A stretch of DNA of 41,103 nucleotides from an uncultured Pelagibacteraceae bacterium (GTDB lineage Bacteria; Pseudomonadota; Alphaproteobacteria; Pelagibacterales; Pelagibacteraceae). Every line of letters starts with the position of its first letter. The stretch's first letter is position 1. This document shows, in pieces, positions 26,305 through 33,746 of the stretch. The notes below the pieces were generated by a model, which did not search any database, was not told the DNA's origin, and saw only the letters and a list, made by a program, of their open reading frames with translations. Both the position numbers and the translations under genes were made by a program. Location of the stretch: assembly GCA_902571055.1 (NCBI GenBank), contig CACGAM010000007.1:1-41103 (forward strand), given 5' to 3'.

Positions 26305-26772
26305 ATGTTAAAAAATAAATTTATATCTTTTATAATACTTGGAACAATTACTTATTCAGCGTCTTTTGTGGGTGCAATTTCAACAATTTCTTATAAAGAG
26401 CCATGGTACTCAACTTTAAATAAAGCTTCGTTTAATCCACCTGATTGGATTTTTGCTCCAGTATGGACAACACTTTACCTATTCATGACTATCGCAATTT
26501 GGTCAGCTTGGCATAAAAATACTAAAGATATTGGGTTGGTATTTATTTATTTAATACATATTTTTTTTAATACTACTTGGAGTATAATTTTTTTTGTTAT
26601 GCATGATATTTTCGTCGCATTAGTTAATATAATTATAATAATATTATTCATTTTGTTTCTTATGAATAAATATAAGCCCCTGAGTAAATTAAGCTACAAT
26701 TTAATGATTCCATATTTACTTTGGACAGTTTATGCATTAATCCTAAATACAAGTTTACTTGTTTTAAATTAA
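26305..26772 (+). CDS. tspO: TspO/MBR family membrane protein
   Basis: 155 residues with five hydrophobic segments. The family signature is present: the KEPWYSTLNKASFNPPDWIFAP... region contains the W-Y-x2-L-x-K-x2-F-x-P-P pattern, followed by PVWTTLYLFMTIAIW; later WSIIFF and LLWTVYALILN. TspO binds tetrapyrroles and, in Rhodobacter, tunes light- and oxygen-responsive gene expression; in other bacteria it is linked with stress and porphyrin breakdown. Next to a predicted singlet-oxygen-type lipid cluster this fits photo-oxidative stress. One base separates it from the next oxidase gene, suggesting co-transcription. Confidence 0.9.
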   Translation: MLKNKFISFIILGTITYSASFVGAISTISYKEPWYSTLNKASFNPPDWIFAPVWTTLYLFMTIAIWSAWHKNTKDIGLVFIYLIHIFFNTTWSIIFFVMHDIFVALVNIIIIILFILFLMNKYKPLSKLSYNLMIPYLLWTVYALILNTSLLVLN

Positions 26773-26773
26773 T

Positions 26774-27877
26774 ATGGATGATGTGATAATAATCGGCGGT
26801 GGAATAATTGGAACTGCAACAGCATATTTTTTATCTAAAGAGGGAAGAAAGGTAAAAGTTATCGAAAGAGATCCTACATACCAAATTGCATCATTTCCAT
26901 TGTCATTAGGCGGATTTAGAAGGCAATTCTTTCAAAAAGAAAATATTTTATTAGGTAAATTTGCAAGAGAATTCATTTTTAACTTACCAAAACATCTAAA
27001 AACAAAAAAAAATCCAAATCCAACTGCAAGCATGGTACCTAATGGTTATTTACTAATGTTTGGCCCAGATAAAGCCGAAGAACAATACAAAGCTTTAGAA
27101 AATCATAAGGAATGTAACGCAGGAACAAAAAATATTAAAGGCTCGGAACTTAAAAACATATTTCCATATATTAACAATGAGGGTATCGAAACAGCTACCT
27201 ATACAGATAATGAAACAGAAGGGTGGATAGATCCATTCCTTTTTCATGGAGCATTAAAGAGCAAAGCAGAAGAACTAGGGGCTAAATTTATAAAAGGAGA
27301 AGTTAAAAATCTTTCAGAAATTAATGCTAAGACAATAGTTTCTGCAGCAGGCTGTTGGACTAAAGAGTTATTAGATGATATACCAGTTGTACCTCAAAAA
27401 CATACAGTTTTTAAAGTAAAGTGCCCAAAGTATATAAAGGAAATGCCATTAACTGGAGATTTAACTTCAGGCGTTTATTGGAGACCTGAGGGTGGAGAAT
27501 ATTTAGCAGGATCTCCAATATCAACTTTTGATGCTAAAGATCTTGAGCCTGATTGGTCTCATTATGAGGAACTAGTATGGCCGGCGCTTGCAAAAAGAGT
27601 GCCAATATTCGAGGAATTAAAATTAACAGGTGCTTGGGCTGGTTATTATGATTGTAATAAATTGGACAACAATGCTGTTGTAGGGAAACATCCTAAATAC
27701 GAGAACGTTTATATGGCCTCAGGATTTACAGGGAGAGGATTGATGCAGGCCCCAGGAATAGGAAGAGCACTGACAGAACTTATTACGACTGGCAAATATC
27801 AGACAATCGATATAAGCGTTTTTGATGTTGAAAGGGTTTTAAATAGTACTGCTAGACCCGAACCCTACGTATTATAG
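26774..27877 (+). CDS. FAD-dependent oxidoreductase of the DAO family (FOXRED1/sarcosine-oxidase-like)
   Basis: 367 residues with the FAD motif IIIGGGIIGTATAYFL at the N-terminus, IERDPTYQIAS, and the GGFRRQFFQKENILL stretch typical of FOXRED1-like DAO proteins. Later come ETEGWIDPFLFH, AAGCWT and the C-terminal FAD contact YMASGFTGRGLMQAPGIGRAL. The family oxidises secondary or primary amino acids such as sarcosine, dimethylglycine or glycine, delivering H2O2 or passing electrons onward. The substrate cannot be assigned here. With so much glycine chemistry nearby, an N-methylglycine is an attractive guess. It lies one base after tspO. Confidence 0.85.
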   Translation: MDDVIIIGGGIIGTATAYFLSKEGRKVKVIERDPTYQIASFPLSLGGFRRQFFQKENILLGKFAREFIFNLPKHLKTKKNPNPTASMVPNGYLLMFGPDKAEEQYKALENHKECNAGTKNIKGSELKNIFPYINNEGIETATYTDNETEGWIDPFLFHGALKSKAEELGAKFIKGEVKNLSEINAKTIVSAAGCWTKELLDDIPVVPQKHTVFKVKCPKYIKEMPLTGDLTSGVYWRPEGGEYLAGSPISTFDAKDLEPDWSHYEELVWPALAKRVPIFEELKLTGAWAGYYDCNKLDNNAVVGKHPKYENVYMASGFTGRGLMQAPGIGRALTELITTGKYQTIDISVFDVERVLNSTARPEPYVL

Positions 27878-28042
27878 TTTTTTTATATAAATTCCCAAAA
27901 AACCATTAAATAAAGAAACGCCTAAAATGATTAATTGCCCCTTAAATGAATAAAAGTTAAATGTAGGATAAAAACTAATAGCTACTGAAAATAACAAATA
28001 TGTTATTATAAATGGTTTGACAAATTTCTTTAAAGTTTCCAA
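27872..28042 (-). CDS. Putative 56-residue membrane protein, TTG start, behind msrA
   Basis: A frame from TTG at 28042 to TAA at 27872 fills the otherwise empty 152 bp between the amine oxidase gene and msrA. The product begins METLKKFVKPFIITYLLFSV and ends in a basic IKKL, with two hydrophobic segments (about 8-26 and 36-53) and a short polar turn (NFYSFKGQ). A stop two codons before the TTG excludes a longer form. The start lies inside the end of msrA (13 bp overlap), a coupling typical of this genome. I recognise no family. Chance is possible in AT-rich DNA, but the two-helix pattern with positive ends is convincing. Confidence 0.5.
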   Translation of the reverse strand: METLKKFVKPFIITYLLFSVAISFYPTFNFYSFKGQLIILGVSLFNGFLGIYIKKL

Positions 28043-28605
28043 ATTCTTTTAAGAACTTCCTCTCTTCCACATCCTTTTTTATACATTAAGTAATTTAGTA
28101 AGTATTCTTGATAGTAATCTTGATGTTTATCTTCAGCTTTATAAAATACTTCAAATTCTCTTAAATAAGTTACAACTCTTTTACTAAATTTATTCTCTAT
28201 TTCTGAAATACTTTTTTCAATTTGACTTTTTTCATATGCATTTTGATAAAATGCTACAGATCTATAACTATAACCTTTATCACAAAATTGACCGAACGCA
28301 TCGAATGGATCAATATTTATCCAAAAATTTTTTAACAATTCATTATAAGAAATAATATTGTTATTATATATAATCTCTACAACCTCAAAATGTCCCGTAT
28401 CTCCAAAAGTAACTTCTTTGTATGTGGGATTAGATGTAGTGCCACCCGAGTAACCAGAAATCACTTCTTTGACACCCTCTAGTTTTTCAAATGACTCCTC
28501 CATACACCAAAAACATCCACCTGCAAAATAAGCTTTATTTAAACTTTCAGAAAATGAATAATTAATAGGTAATATTAAAAATAAAACTAAAGATACAACT
28601 TTCAT
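28030..28605 (-). CDS. msrA: Peptide-methionine (S)-S-oxide reductase with signal peptide
   Basis: Reduces methionine-S-sulfoxide in oxidised proteins. A signal peptide (KVVSLVLFLILPINYSFS) precedes the catalytic domain, so this is an exported form guarding periplasmic proteins; its electron donor would have to be a periplasmic thioredoxin-like protein. The active site is GGCFWC with nucleophile Cys31 (about residue 51 in cytosolic enzymes), then GYSGGTTSNPTY, GDTGHFEVVE and the DKHQDYYQ stretch. A C-terminal Cys in KKGCGREE could be the resolving residue. No msrB is adjacent. The 3' end overlaps the small membrane ORF. Confidence 0.95.
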   Translation of the reverse strand: MKVVSLVLFLILPINYSFSESLNKAYFAGGCFWCMEESFEKLEGVKEVISGYSGGTTSNPTYKEVTFGDTGHFEVVEIIYNNNIISYNELLKNFWINIDPFDAFGQFCDKGYSYRSVAFYQNAYEKSQIEKSISEIENKFSKRVVTYLREFEVFYKAEDKHQDYYQEYLLNYLMYKKGCGREEVLKRIWKL

Positions 28606-28647
28606 TATATCAGATTAACTAAATTTAGATAATTGTGAATGATATAT

Positions 28648-28677
28648 AAGGTAGCTACCGTTTATAGTAGCTACCTT
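28648..28677 (-). terminator. Perfect 11-bp hairpin between fdh and msrA
   Basis: AAGGTAGCTAC at 28648-28658 pairs fully with GTAGCTACCTT at 28667-28677 around an 8-base loop. It starts 12 bp after the formate dehydrogenase stop. On the - strand the bases after the stem are ATATATC, not a clean T-run. It may be a weak terminator or a 3'-end stabiliser separating a highly expressed fdh message from msrA. Confidence 0.6.
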
Positions 28678-28688
28678 GACTAAATTAA

Positions 28689-29888
28689 TTATGCTTTTTT
28701 ATATTTAGCAGCTTCTTCAGATCCGCTTGTTGCAGAACCTTTACTGTATGAGTGAGCGCCCATACCTGCTAACTGACCATCTTTGACTATTAAATACTGA
28801 TTTCTAATTTCAGAACCATCAAAAAAACATTCTAAAATTTCTCTAACTCCATCAGCATATCTTGCTTGAGCTGTTAAAGATGTTCCAGATGTATGTGGTG
28901 TCATTCCATGATTCGGCATACTTCTCCACGCATGATCATTTGGTGCTGGTTGAGGAAACCATACGTCTCCTGCATAACCACTAAGTTGTCCACTTTTTAA
29001 TGCTTTTGCGATTGCGTCACGATTACAAATTTTACCTCTTGCAGTATTAACAATATAAGCACCTTTTTTCATTTTACTTATCATTGCATCATCAAACAAG
29101 TTTTCAGTTTCTGGATGTAGTGGACAATTTATTGTTACTACATCGCAAACCTTAACCATTGACTCTACAGTTTCATGAAATGTTAAATTTAATTCTTTTT
29201 CTACACTTTCAGGTAATCTATGTCTGTCAAAATAGTGCAGGTGAGTATCAAATGGTTTCATTTTTCTTAATGCATCTAAACCAATTCTTCCAGCAGCAAC
29301 TGTACCAATATGCATTCCTTCAACATCGTATGATCTTTGAACAGCATCAGCAATATTCCATCCTCCATCATTAACAATTTTATGTTGAGTATGGTAATCT
29401 CTTACCATTGATACAATCATCATAACTATATGTTCTGCTACTGATCTCGAGTTACAGAAAGTTACCTCCACAACATCAATTTTATTATCCATTGCAGCTT
29501 GTAAGTCAACATGGTCTGAACCTATACCTGCGGTAATTGCCATTTTAAGATTTTTAGCTTTTGCAATTCTCTCTTTAGTTAAGTAGTAAGGGAAAAATGG
29601 TTGAGAAATTACTATATCTGCATCAACAATATGTTTATCAGCTTCACATCCATCTCCATCTTTACTATTAGTTACTATTAATTCGTGACCGTTACTCTCT
29701 AAGAATTTTCTTAAACCAAGCTCACCTGAAACACATCCTAATAATTGTCCAGGTGTATAATCTCTACCTTTTGGTGATGGCAAAGTCATTCCGTCAGGAT
29801 ATTTTTCAATTTTAGGCAATTCCGAAAGTGGATAAGATTTTGGCATTCCACCTTTTGGGTCATCATATAATATACAAAGTACTTTCAT
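28689..29888 (-). CDS. fdh: NAD-dependent formate dehydrogenase (cofactor-free, D-2-hydroxyacid dehydrogenase fold)
   Basis: Oxidises formate to CO2 with NAD+, the last step of C1 oxidation. 399 residues align, down to residue numbers, with the well-studied Pseudomonas sp. 101 enzyme: substrate Pro-Phe at 97-98 (PFFPYY), Asn146, NAD-selecting Asp221 in YFDRHR, Arg284 in NTARGK, and the Gln313-His332 pair in PQPAPNDHAWRSMPNHGMTP. One oddity is VAAGRIG at 197-203 as the dinucleotide-binding loop, in which the usual GxGxxG is degenerate, as in that enzyme. A good AAGGAG precedes the start. In this organism it could burn formate from the folate C1 pool fed by the glycine cleavage system. Confidence 0.96.
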   Translation of the reverse strand: MKVLCILYDDPKGGMPKSYPLSELPKIEKYPDGMTLPSPKGRDYTPGQLLGCVSGELGLRKFLESNGHELIVTNSKDGDGCEADKHIVDADIVISQPFFPYYLTKERIAKAKNLKMAITAGIGSDHVDLQAAMDNKIDVVEVTFCNSRSVAEHIVMMIVSMVRDYHTQHKIVNDGGWNIADAVQRSYDVEGMHIGTVAAGRIGLDALRKMKPFDTHLHYFDRHRLPESVEKELNLTFHETVESMVKVCDVVTINCPLHPETENLFDDAMISKMKKGAYIVNTARGKICNRDAIAKALKSGQLSGYAGDVWFPQPAPNDHAWRSMPNHGMTPHTSGTSLTAQARYADGVREILECFFDGSEIRNQYLIVKDGQLAGMGAHSYSKGSATSGSEEAAKYKKA

Positions 29889-29998
29889 TTTCTTTCTCTC
29901 CTTTTCAATAAATTCTTGTGAAATTTACTGTCTTATTTTTAATAAAGTCTAGCATATAAAAGCATCTCTGCAAATAATATTTAGTTTCATTATAACTT

Positions 29999-30466
29999 TT
30001 ATTTTTTTGGGTACTGTTTTTTTAAGATAAATCTATTTAGAATTACTCCAAAGACTAAAACTAAAGCACTTCCAATTATAATTGGACTTACAATATAGTC
30101 AAAGGATGCAGATCCAATTATAACAATTATAGGATTTCCACCTGCAGGAGGATGAGTAACCGAAGTTAATATCATCAGCGAAACACCAATTCCAACAGCA
30201 ATTGGTATCATTATATAAATTGGCAGTGGTATAAAATTTACAAAAATAACACCAACAATAGATGTCAATAAATGACCAAAAAATATATTTTTAGGTTGAG
30301 CAAATGGACTCTCTGGGTAACCAAACAGCAAAACCATCGTTGACCCAAAAGATGCAATTAAAAAAATACCGTATTCTGTTTTGTAAGTTAATAAGGTTAG
30401 AAATCCAATTGTTACAACTGAAAATATTCCAGCTATAAAAGCTTTTTTAAATTCTAATCCTTCCAT
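29999..30466 (-). CDS. HPP family integral membrane protein
   Basis: 155 residues with four to five hydrophobic segments and the defining motif THPPAGGNP (about 107-115), preceded by FGSTMVLLFGYPESPFAQPKN, which is also typical. HPP proteins are small membrane proteins. Some plant and cyanobacterial members carry nitrite into plastids or cells, but most bacterial members have no known substrate. It is upstream of fdh on the same strand with a 110 bp gap. A TATAAT on the - strand at 29989-29994, at its 3' end, could be a separate fdh promoter. Confidence 0.85.
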   Translation of the reverse strand: MEGLEFKKAFIAGIFSVVTIGFLTLLTYKTEYGIFLIASFGSTMVLLFGYPESPFAQPKNIFFGHLLTSIVGVIFVNFIPLPIYIMIPIAVGIGVSLMILTSVTHPPAGGNPIIVIIGSASFDYIVSPIIIGSALVLVFGVILNRFILKKQYPKK

Positions 30467-30596
30467 AAAAATAAAATATCCTTATTACAATTAATCAAAA
30501 TTTAATAATAAATAAAAATAACAAATTACAATCAGCGATTGTTATATTTCTTGTAAAAGTTGTATATGAGTATCTAATTTTAGAATGTTTTTAAGA

Positions 30597-30602
30597 TATA
30601 AT
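30597..30602 (+). promoter_or_regulatory. Candidate promoter -10 of the ABC importer operon
   Basis: A consensus TATAAT sits at 30597-30602, about 72 bp before the start codon; no good -35 hexamer is found at 16-18 bp. The gap 30467-30644 is one of the two longest non-coding stretches in the window and otherwise is plain AT-rich DNA with no repeat or RNA signature I can recognise. Confidence 0.35.
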
Positions 30603-30674
30603 TGCACTAATTCAAGCAATGTGATTTAATCATAACAACTAAGAATGTTTAACATACTTAAAAAGGGAGGGAAA

Positions 30675-32015
30675 ATGTTAGCAAAAACGTTTAAAAAGCT
30701 GGCATCTACGCTTACTGTAGTTGTAGCTTTATTTTCTTCATTCGCAATACCTCAAACTGCATCTAGTGCAGAAACTCAATACTTTCCAATTGCAAGTAGC
30801 CGTGTAGGACCTTACTCAGCAATGGGCACAGGTTATTATGGGGCACAAATTGATTACTTAAACTACGTCAATATGACTGGTGGAGTAAACGGTGTTATGC
30901 TTACTTGGCAGGAATGTGAAACTGAGTATAACGCAGTAAAAACAGTTGAGTGTTATCAGCGATTATTAGAAAAAGATGGTCAAAGAATTGTTGTATTTGA
31001 TACATTAGGAACACCAGGTGCATACGCAGTAATTAACCGTATGGCTAAAGACAATGTTGTTTTAGCCCAATATGGTTATGGAAGAACTGACGGTGCTGAT
31101 GGAAGAGTATGGCCTTGGGTATTTAATGCTGCAAGTCACTATTGGTCACAAATTGCAGTTAAATTAAAATTTATGGCTGAAATCGAAGGCGGCATCGATA
31201 AGATGAAAGGTAAAAAAATCGTTCATTTACACATCGATTCTGCTTACGGAAGAGAGCCATTACCAGCAATGAGAAAAATTTGCGCTGACTGGGGAACGGA
31301 GTTAGTCGAGATTTCAATTCCACCTCCAGGACTAGAGCAACAATCTCAGTGGCTGCAAATCAGAAAAGAAAAGCCTGATTGGGTAACTTTCTGGGGCGCA
31401 GGTTCTGGTATGAACTCAACAGCAATGACTAACGCTGCAAGAATTAACTTTCCTAGAGACCGTATGATGTACGTAACTTTTGGAGCGGCCGAAGAGGATA
31501 TGTATCCTGCAGGTGATGCAGCAGTTGGAACATATGCAGTTGCAAATGCTTTACCAGGTGAGTATCCGCTTGTTAAAGACATTAAATCTAAAGTATATGG
31601 ATCTGGAAAAGGAAACTTAGCAGATGAGAGTAGAATTGGTTCAGTATATTGGAATAGAGGACTAGGTGCTGCTGTTATGTGGATTGAGGGTTTAAGAAAT
31701 GCTCAAAAAATGCACAATAAAGTTGGTAAAGCAGTAAATGGTGCTGAGTTTAGAGATGGTTATGAAGCTATCGATATGAATGAAGCAAGAATGAAAGAGC
31801 TTGGAATTGATGGAATGTTAGCTCCATTTGCTATTTCATGCGAGAACCATGAAGGTGCTGGTAAATTTGCAGTAATGCAGTGGGACGGTGAGAAATTCAA
31901 TCAGGTAACTGGTTGGGAAGCTCCACTTGATCCTAAGTTTATTAGAGGTTTAGTAGAAACTTCTGCAGCTAAATTTGCTAAAGAAAACAACATAACACCT
32001 AAGAAGTGTGGTTAA
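30675..32015 (+). CDS. Periplasmic substrate-binding protein of a Liv-type (HAAT) ABC importer
   Basis: 446 residues from the ATG at 30675, chosen because AGGGAGG lies right before it and a signal peptide (AKTFKKLASTLTVVVALFSS, cleavage likely at SSAETQ) follows; the frame itself opens ten codons earlier. The mature protein has the type I periplasmic-binding (LivJ-like) layout: GVNGVMLTWQECETEY, then FDTLGTPGAYAVINRM, HLHIDSAYGRE and KPDWVTFWGAGSGMNS. It belongs to the long HAAT receptors that bind branched-chain or other amino acids, amides or urea; the ligand cannot be fixed. Its codon usage is less AT-biased and it has the best ribosome-binding site here, which suggests high expression, as usual for SAR11 binding proteins. 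Confidence 0.92.
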   Translation: MLAKTFKKLASTLTVVVALFSSFAIPQTASSAETQYFPIASSRVGPYSAMGTGYYGAQIDYLNYVNMTGGVNGVMLTWQECETEYNAVKTVECYQRLLEKDGQRIVVFDTLGTPGAYAVINRMAKDNVVLAQYGYGRTDGADGRVWPWVFNAASHYWSQIAVKLKFMAEIEGGIDKMKGKKIVHLHIDSAYGREPLPAMRKICADWGTELVEISIPPPGLEQQSQWLQIRKEKPDWVTFWGAGSGMNSTAMTNAARINFPRDRMMYVTFGAAEEDMYPAGDAAVGTYAVANALPGEYPLVKDIKSKVYGSGKGNLADESRIGSVYWNRGLGAAVMWIEGLRNAQKMHNKVGKAVNGAEFRDGYEAIDMNEARMKELGIDGMLAPFAISCENHEGAGKFAVMQWDGEKFNQVTGWEAPLDPKFIRGLVETSAAKFAKENNITPKKCG

Positions 32016-32029
32016 CCTATTATAAAATT

Positions 32030-32090
32030 ATATTGGGGGAGTAAAAATGTTTTTGAATTTTTCAAAAAATTTTATAAACTCCCCCAATAT
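32030..32090 (+). promoter_or_regulatory. Nested stem-loop after the binding-protein gene
   Basis: A perfect 13-bp outer stem pairs 32030-32042 with 32078-32090, including five consecutive G-C pairs, which is rare in this DNA. Inside the 35-base loop a second stem pairs TTTTTGAA (32050-32057) with TTCAAAAA (32061-32068). It starts 14 bp after the stop and ends 38 bp before the ATPase gene. No T-run follows, so a full terminator is unlikely. Such structures often protect the 3' end of binding-protein mRNA and lower the amount of the downstream membrane components. Confidence 0.7.
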
Positions 32091-32128
32091 TGAGGTCTAA
32101 AATATAATACTAAAGGAAAATAAAATTT

Positions 32129-32953
32129 ATGAGTTCTGCATCTGGAAACATTTTAGAACTTAAGAATGTTAAAGTTGTTTATGATAACGTAATCTTAGCT
32201 CTGCATGATGTAACTCTTAAAGTTCCAAAAGGAAAAATTGTTGCTTTATTAGGGGGAAATGGGGCAGGCAAAAGTACAACATTAAAATCAATTTCTACTA
32301 TGCTAGCTTCGGAAAGAGGCAAAGTTACCGGGGGATCAATCAATTATGATGGAAATGCAATTGAAAAGCAAAATCCATCACAAATGGTAAATATGGGCAT
32401 GGTTCAAGTTTTAGAAGGAAGAAGATGCTTTGGACATTTAACAGTTGAGGAAAATATAATCAGCGGAGCATACTCTAGAAAATTATCAAGAGGTGATATA
32501 AATCAAGAATTAGAGAAAATTTATGGATATTTTATAAGACTTAAAGAAAGAAGGAAAAGTCAAGCAGGTTTTACATCAGGAGGCGAACAACAAATGATCG
32601 CGGTTGCAAGAGCAATGATGGCAAAACCAAAAATGTTATTGTTAGATGAGCCATCTATGGGATTAGCCCCCCAACTTGTTGCTGAAATATTTAATATTGT
32701 TAAAGAACTAAATGAAAAAGAAGGAGTGAGTGTTTTATTAGCAGAGCAAAATACTAACGTTGCATTAAAAAATTCAGATCATGGCTATATAATCGAAACA
32801 GGTAAAGTTATGTTAGAGGGTAGCGCAAAAAGTTTGCTTAATGATGATAAAGTTAAAGAATTATATTTAGGTATATCTAAAGAAGGGAGAAAAAACTTCA
32901 GAGATGTCCTTAAAGAGGAAAGTAAGAAAAAAAGTAAAATAAAGGTTAATTAA
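32129..32953 (+). CDS. ABC transporter ATP-binding protein, LivF type
   Basis: 274 residues; cytosolic ATPase of the importer. Walker A LGGNGAGKST (41-50), ABC signature TSGGEQQ (149-155), Walker B MLLLDEPSMGLAP and the switch histidine position occupied by Gln in LLAEQNT, which is normal for LivF. The C-terminus is longer than usual and highly charged (RKNFRDVLKEESKKKSKIK). AAAGGAA sits upstream of the ATG. It shares one base with the next ATPase gene (TAATG). The operon order here is receptor-F-G-H-M, with the ATPases before the permeases. Confidence 0.92.
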   Translation: MSSASGNILELKNVKVVYDNVILALHDVTLKVPKGKIVALLGGNGAGKSTTLKSISTMLASERGKVTGGSINYDGNAIEKQNPSQMVNMGMVQVLEGRRCFGHLTVEENIISGAYSRKLSRGDINQELEKIYGYFIRLKERRKSQAGFTSGGEQQMIAVARAMMAKPKMLLLDEPSMGLAPQLVAEIFNIVKELNEKEGVSVLLAEQNTNVALKNSDHGYIIETGKVMLEGSAKSLLNDDKVKELYLGISKEGRKNFRDVLKEESKKKSKIKVN

Positions 32954-33744
32954 TGTCTGATAGAAATTTTCCAATTGGAGGACCAGTTTTAGAGGTAAAA
33001 AATATTTCTTTAAGTTTTGGAGGTGTCAAAGCTATAACTGATACATCTTTTGATATTTTGGAACATGAAATAAGAGCAATAATCGGACCAAACGGCGCGG
33101 GTAAAAGCTCAATGCTAAATTGTATAAATGGTATTTATAAACCTCAAATTGGTTCAGTTATTTATAAAGGAGAAGAAGTAAGAAAGGTTACCCCAAATAT
33201 TATGGCTCAAATGGGAATATCTAGAACATTTCAAAACTTAGCATTATTTAAGAGGATGTCAGTTTTAGATAATATATTAGTAGGAAGAAAACTGCATACT
33301 AAATCTAACTTTTTAGAGGTTGCATTCCAATTGCCAAAAGCAAAAAGAGAAGAAAAAACAAATAGAGATAGATGTGAGGAAATAGTAGATTTTTTAGAGA
33401 TTGAAGATATTAAAAACACTCCAGTTGGAAAATTACCATATGGATTACAAAAAAAAGTTGAACTCGGAAGAGCCTTAGCAACTGATGCAAATTTAATATT
33501 ATTAGATGAACCTATGGCTGGAATGAATGTAGAAGAAAAAAGAGAAATGTGTAGATTTATTCTTAAAGTAAATGACGAGATAGGAACTACAATGGTTTTA
33601 ATTGAGCACGATATGGGTGTTGTGATGGATATTTCAGATAGAGTTGTGGTACTTGATTATGGAAAAGTAATTGGAGATGGGACTCCAGATGAAGTAAGAG
33701 CAAATCAAAAAGTTATAGATGCATATCTAGGAGTGGAGCATTAA
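32953..33744 (+). CDS. ABC transporter ATP-binding protein, LivG type
   Basis: 263 residues; second ATPase of the importer. Walker A IGPNGAGKSS (44-53), a degenerate signature LPYGLQKKVELGRAL as in all LivG proteins, Walker B LILLDEPMAGMN and switch histidine in LIEHDMGVV. The GISRTFQNLALFKRMSVLDN stretch is also typical. It starts inside the livF-like stop and ends 2 bp before the first permease gene, so the four transporter proteins are made from one message. Confidence 0.92.
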   Translation: MSDRNFPIGGPVLEVKNISLSFGGVKAITDTSFDILEHEIRAIIGPNGAGKSSMLNCINGIYKPQIGSVIYKGEEVRKVTPNIMAQMGISRTFQNLALFKRMSVLDNILVGRKLHTKSNFLEVAFQLPKAKREEKTNRDRCEEIVDFLEIEDIKNTPVGKLPYGLQKKVELGRALATDANLILLDEPMAGMNVEEKREMCRFILKVNDEIGTTMVLIEHDMGVVMDISDRVVVLDYGKVIGDGTPDEVRANQKVIDAYLGVEH

Positions 33745-33746
33745 TT

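Noticed and set aside
32030..32090. Nested hairpin as a rho-independent terminator
   Set aside because: No T-run follows the 3' arm, and the transporter genes downstream need the same transcript as the receptor gene; a stabiliser or processing element fits better.
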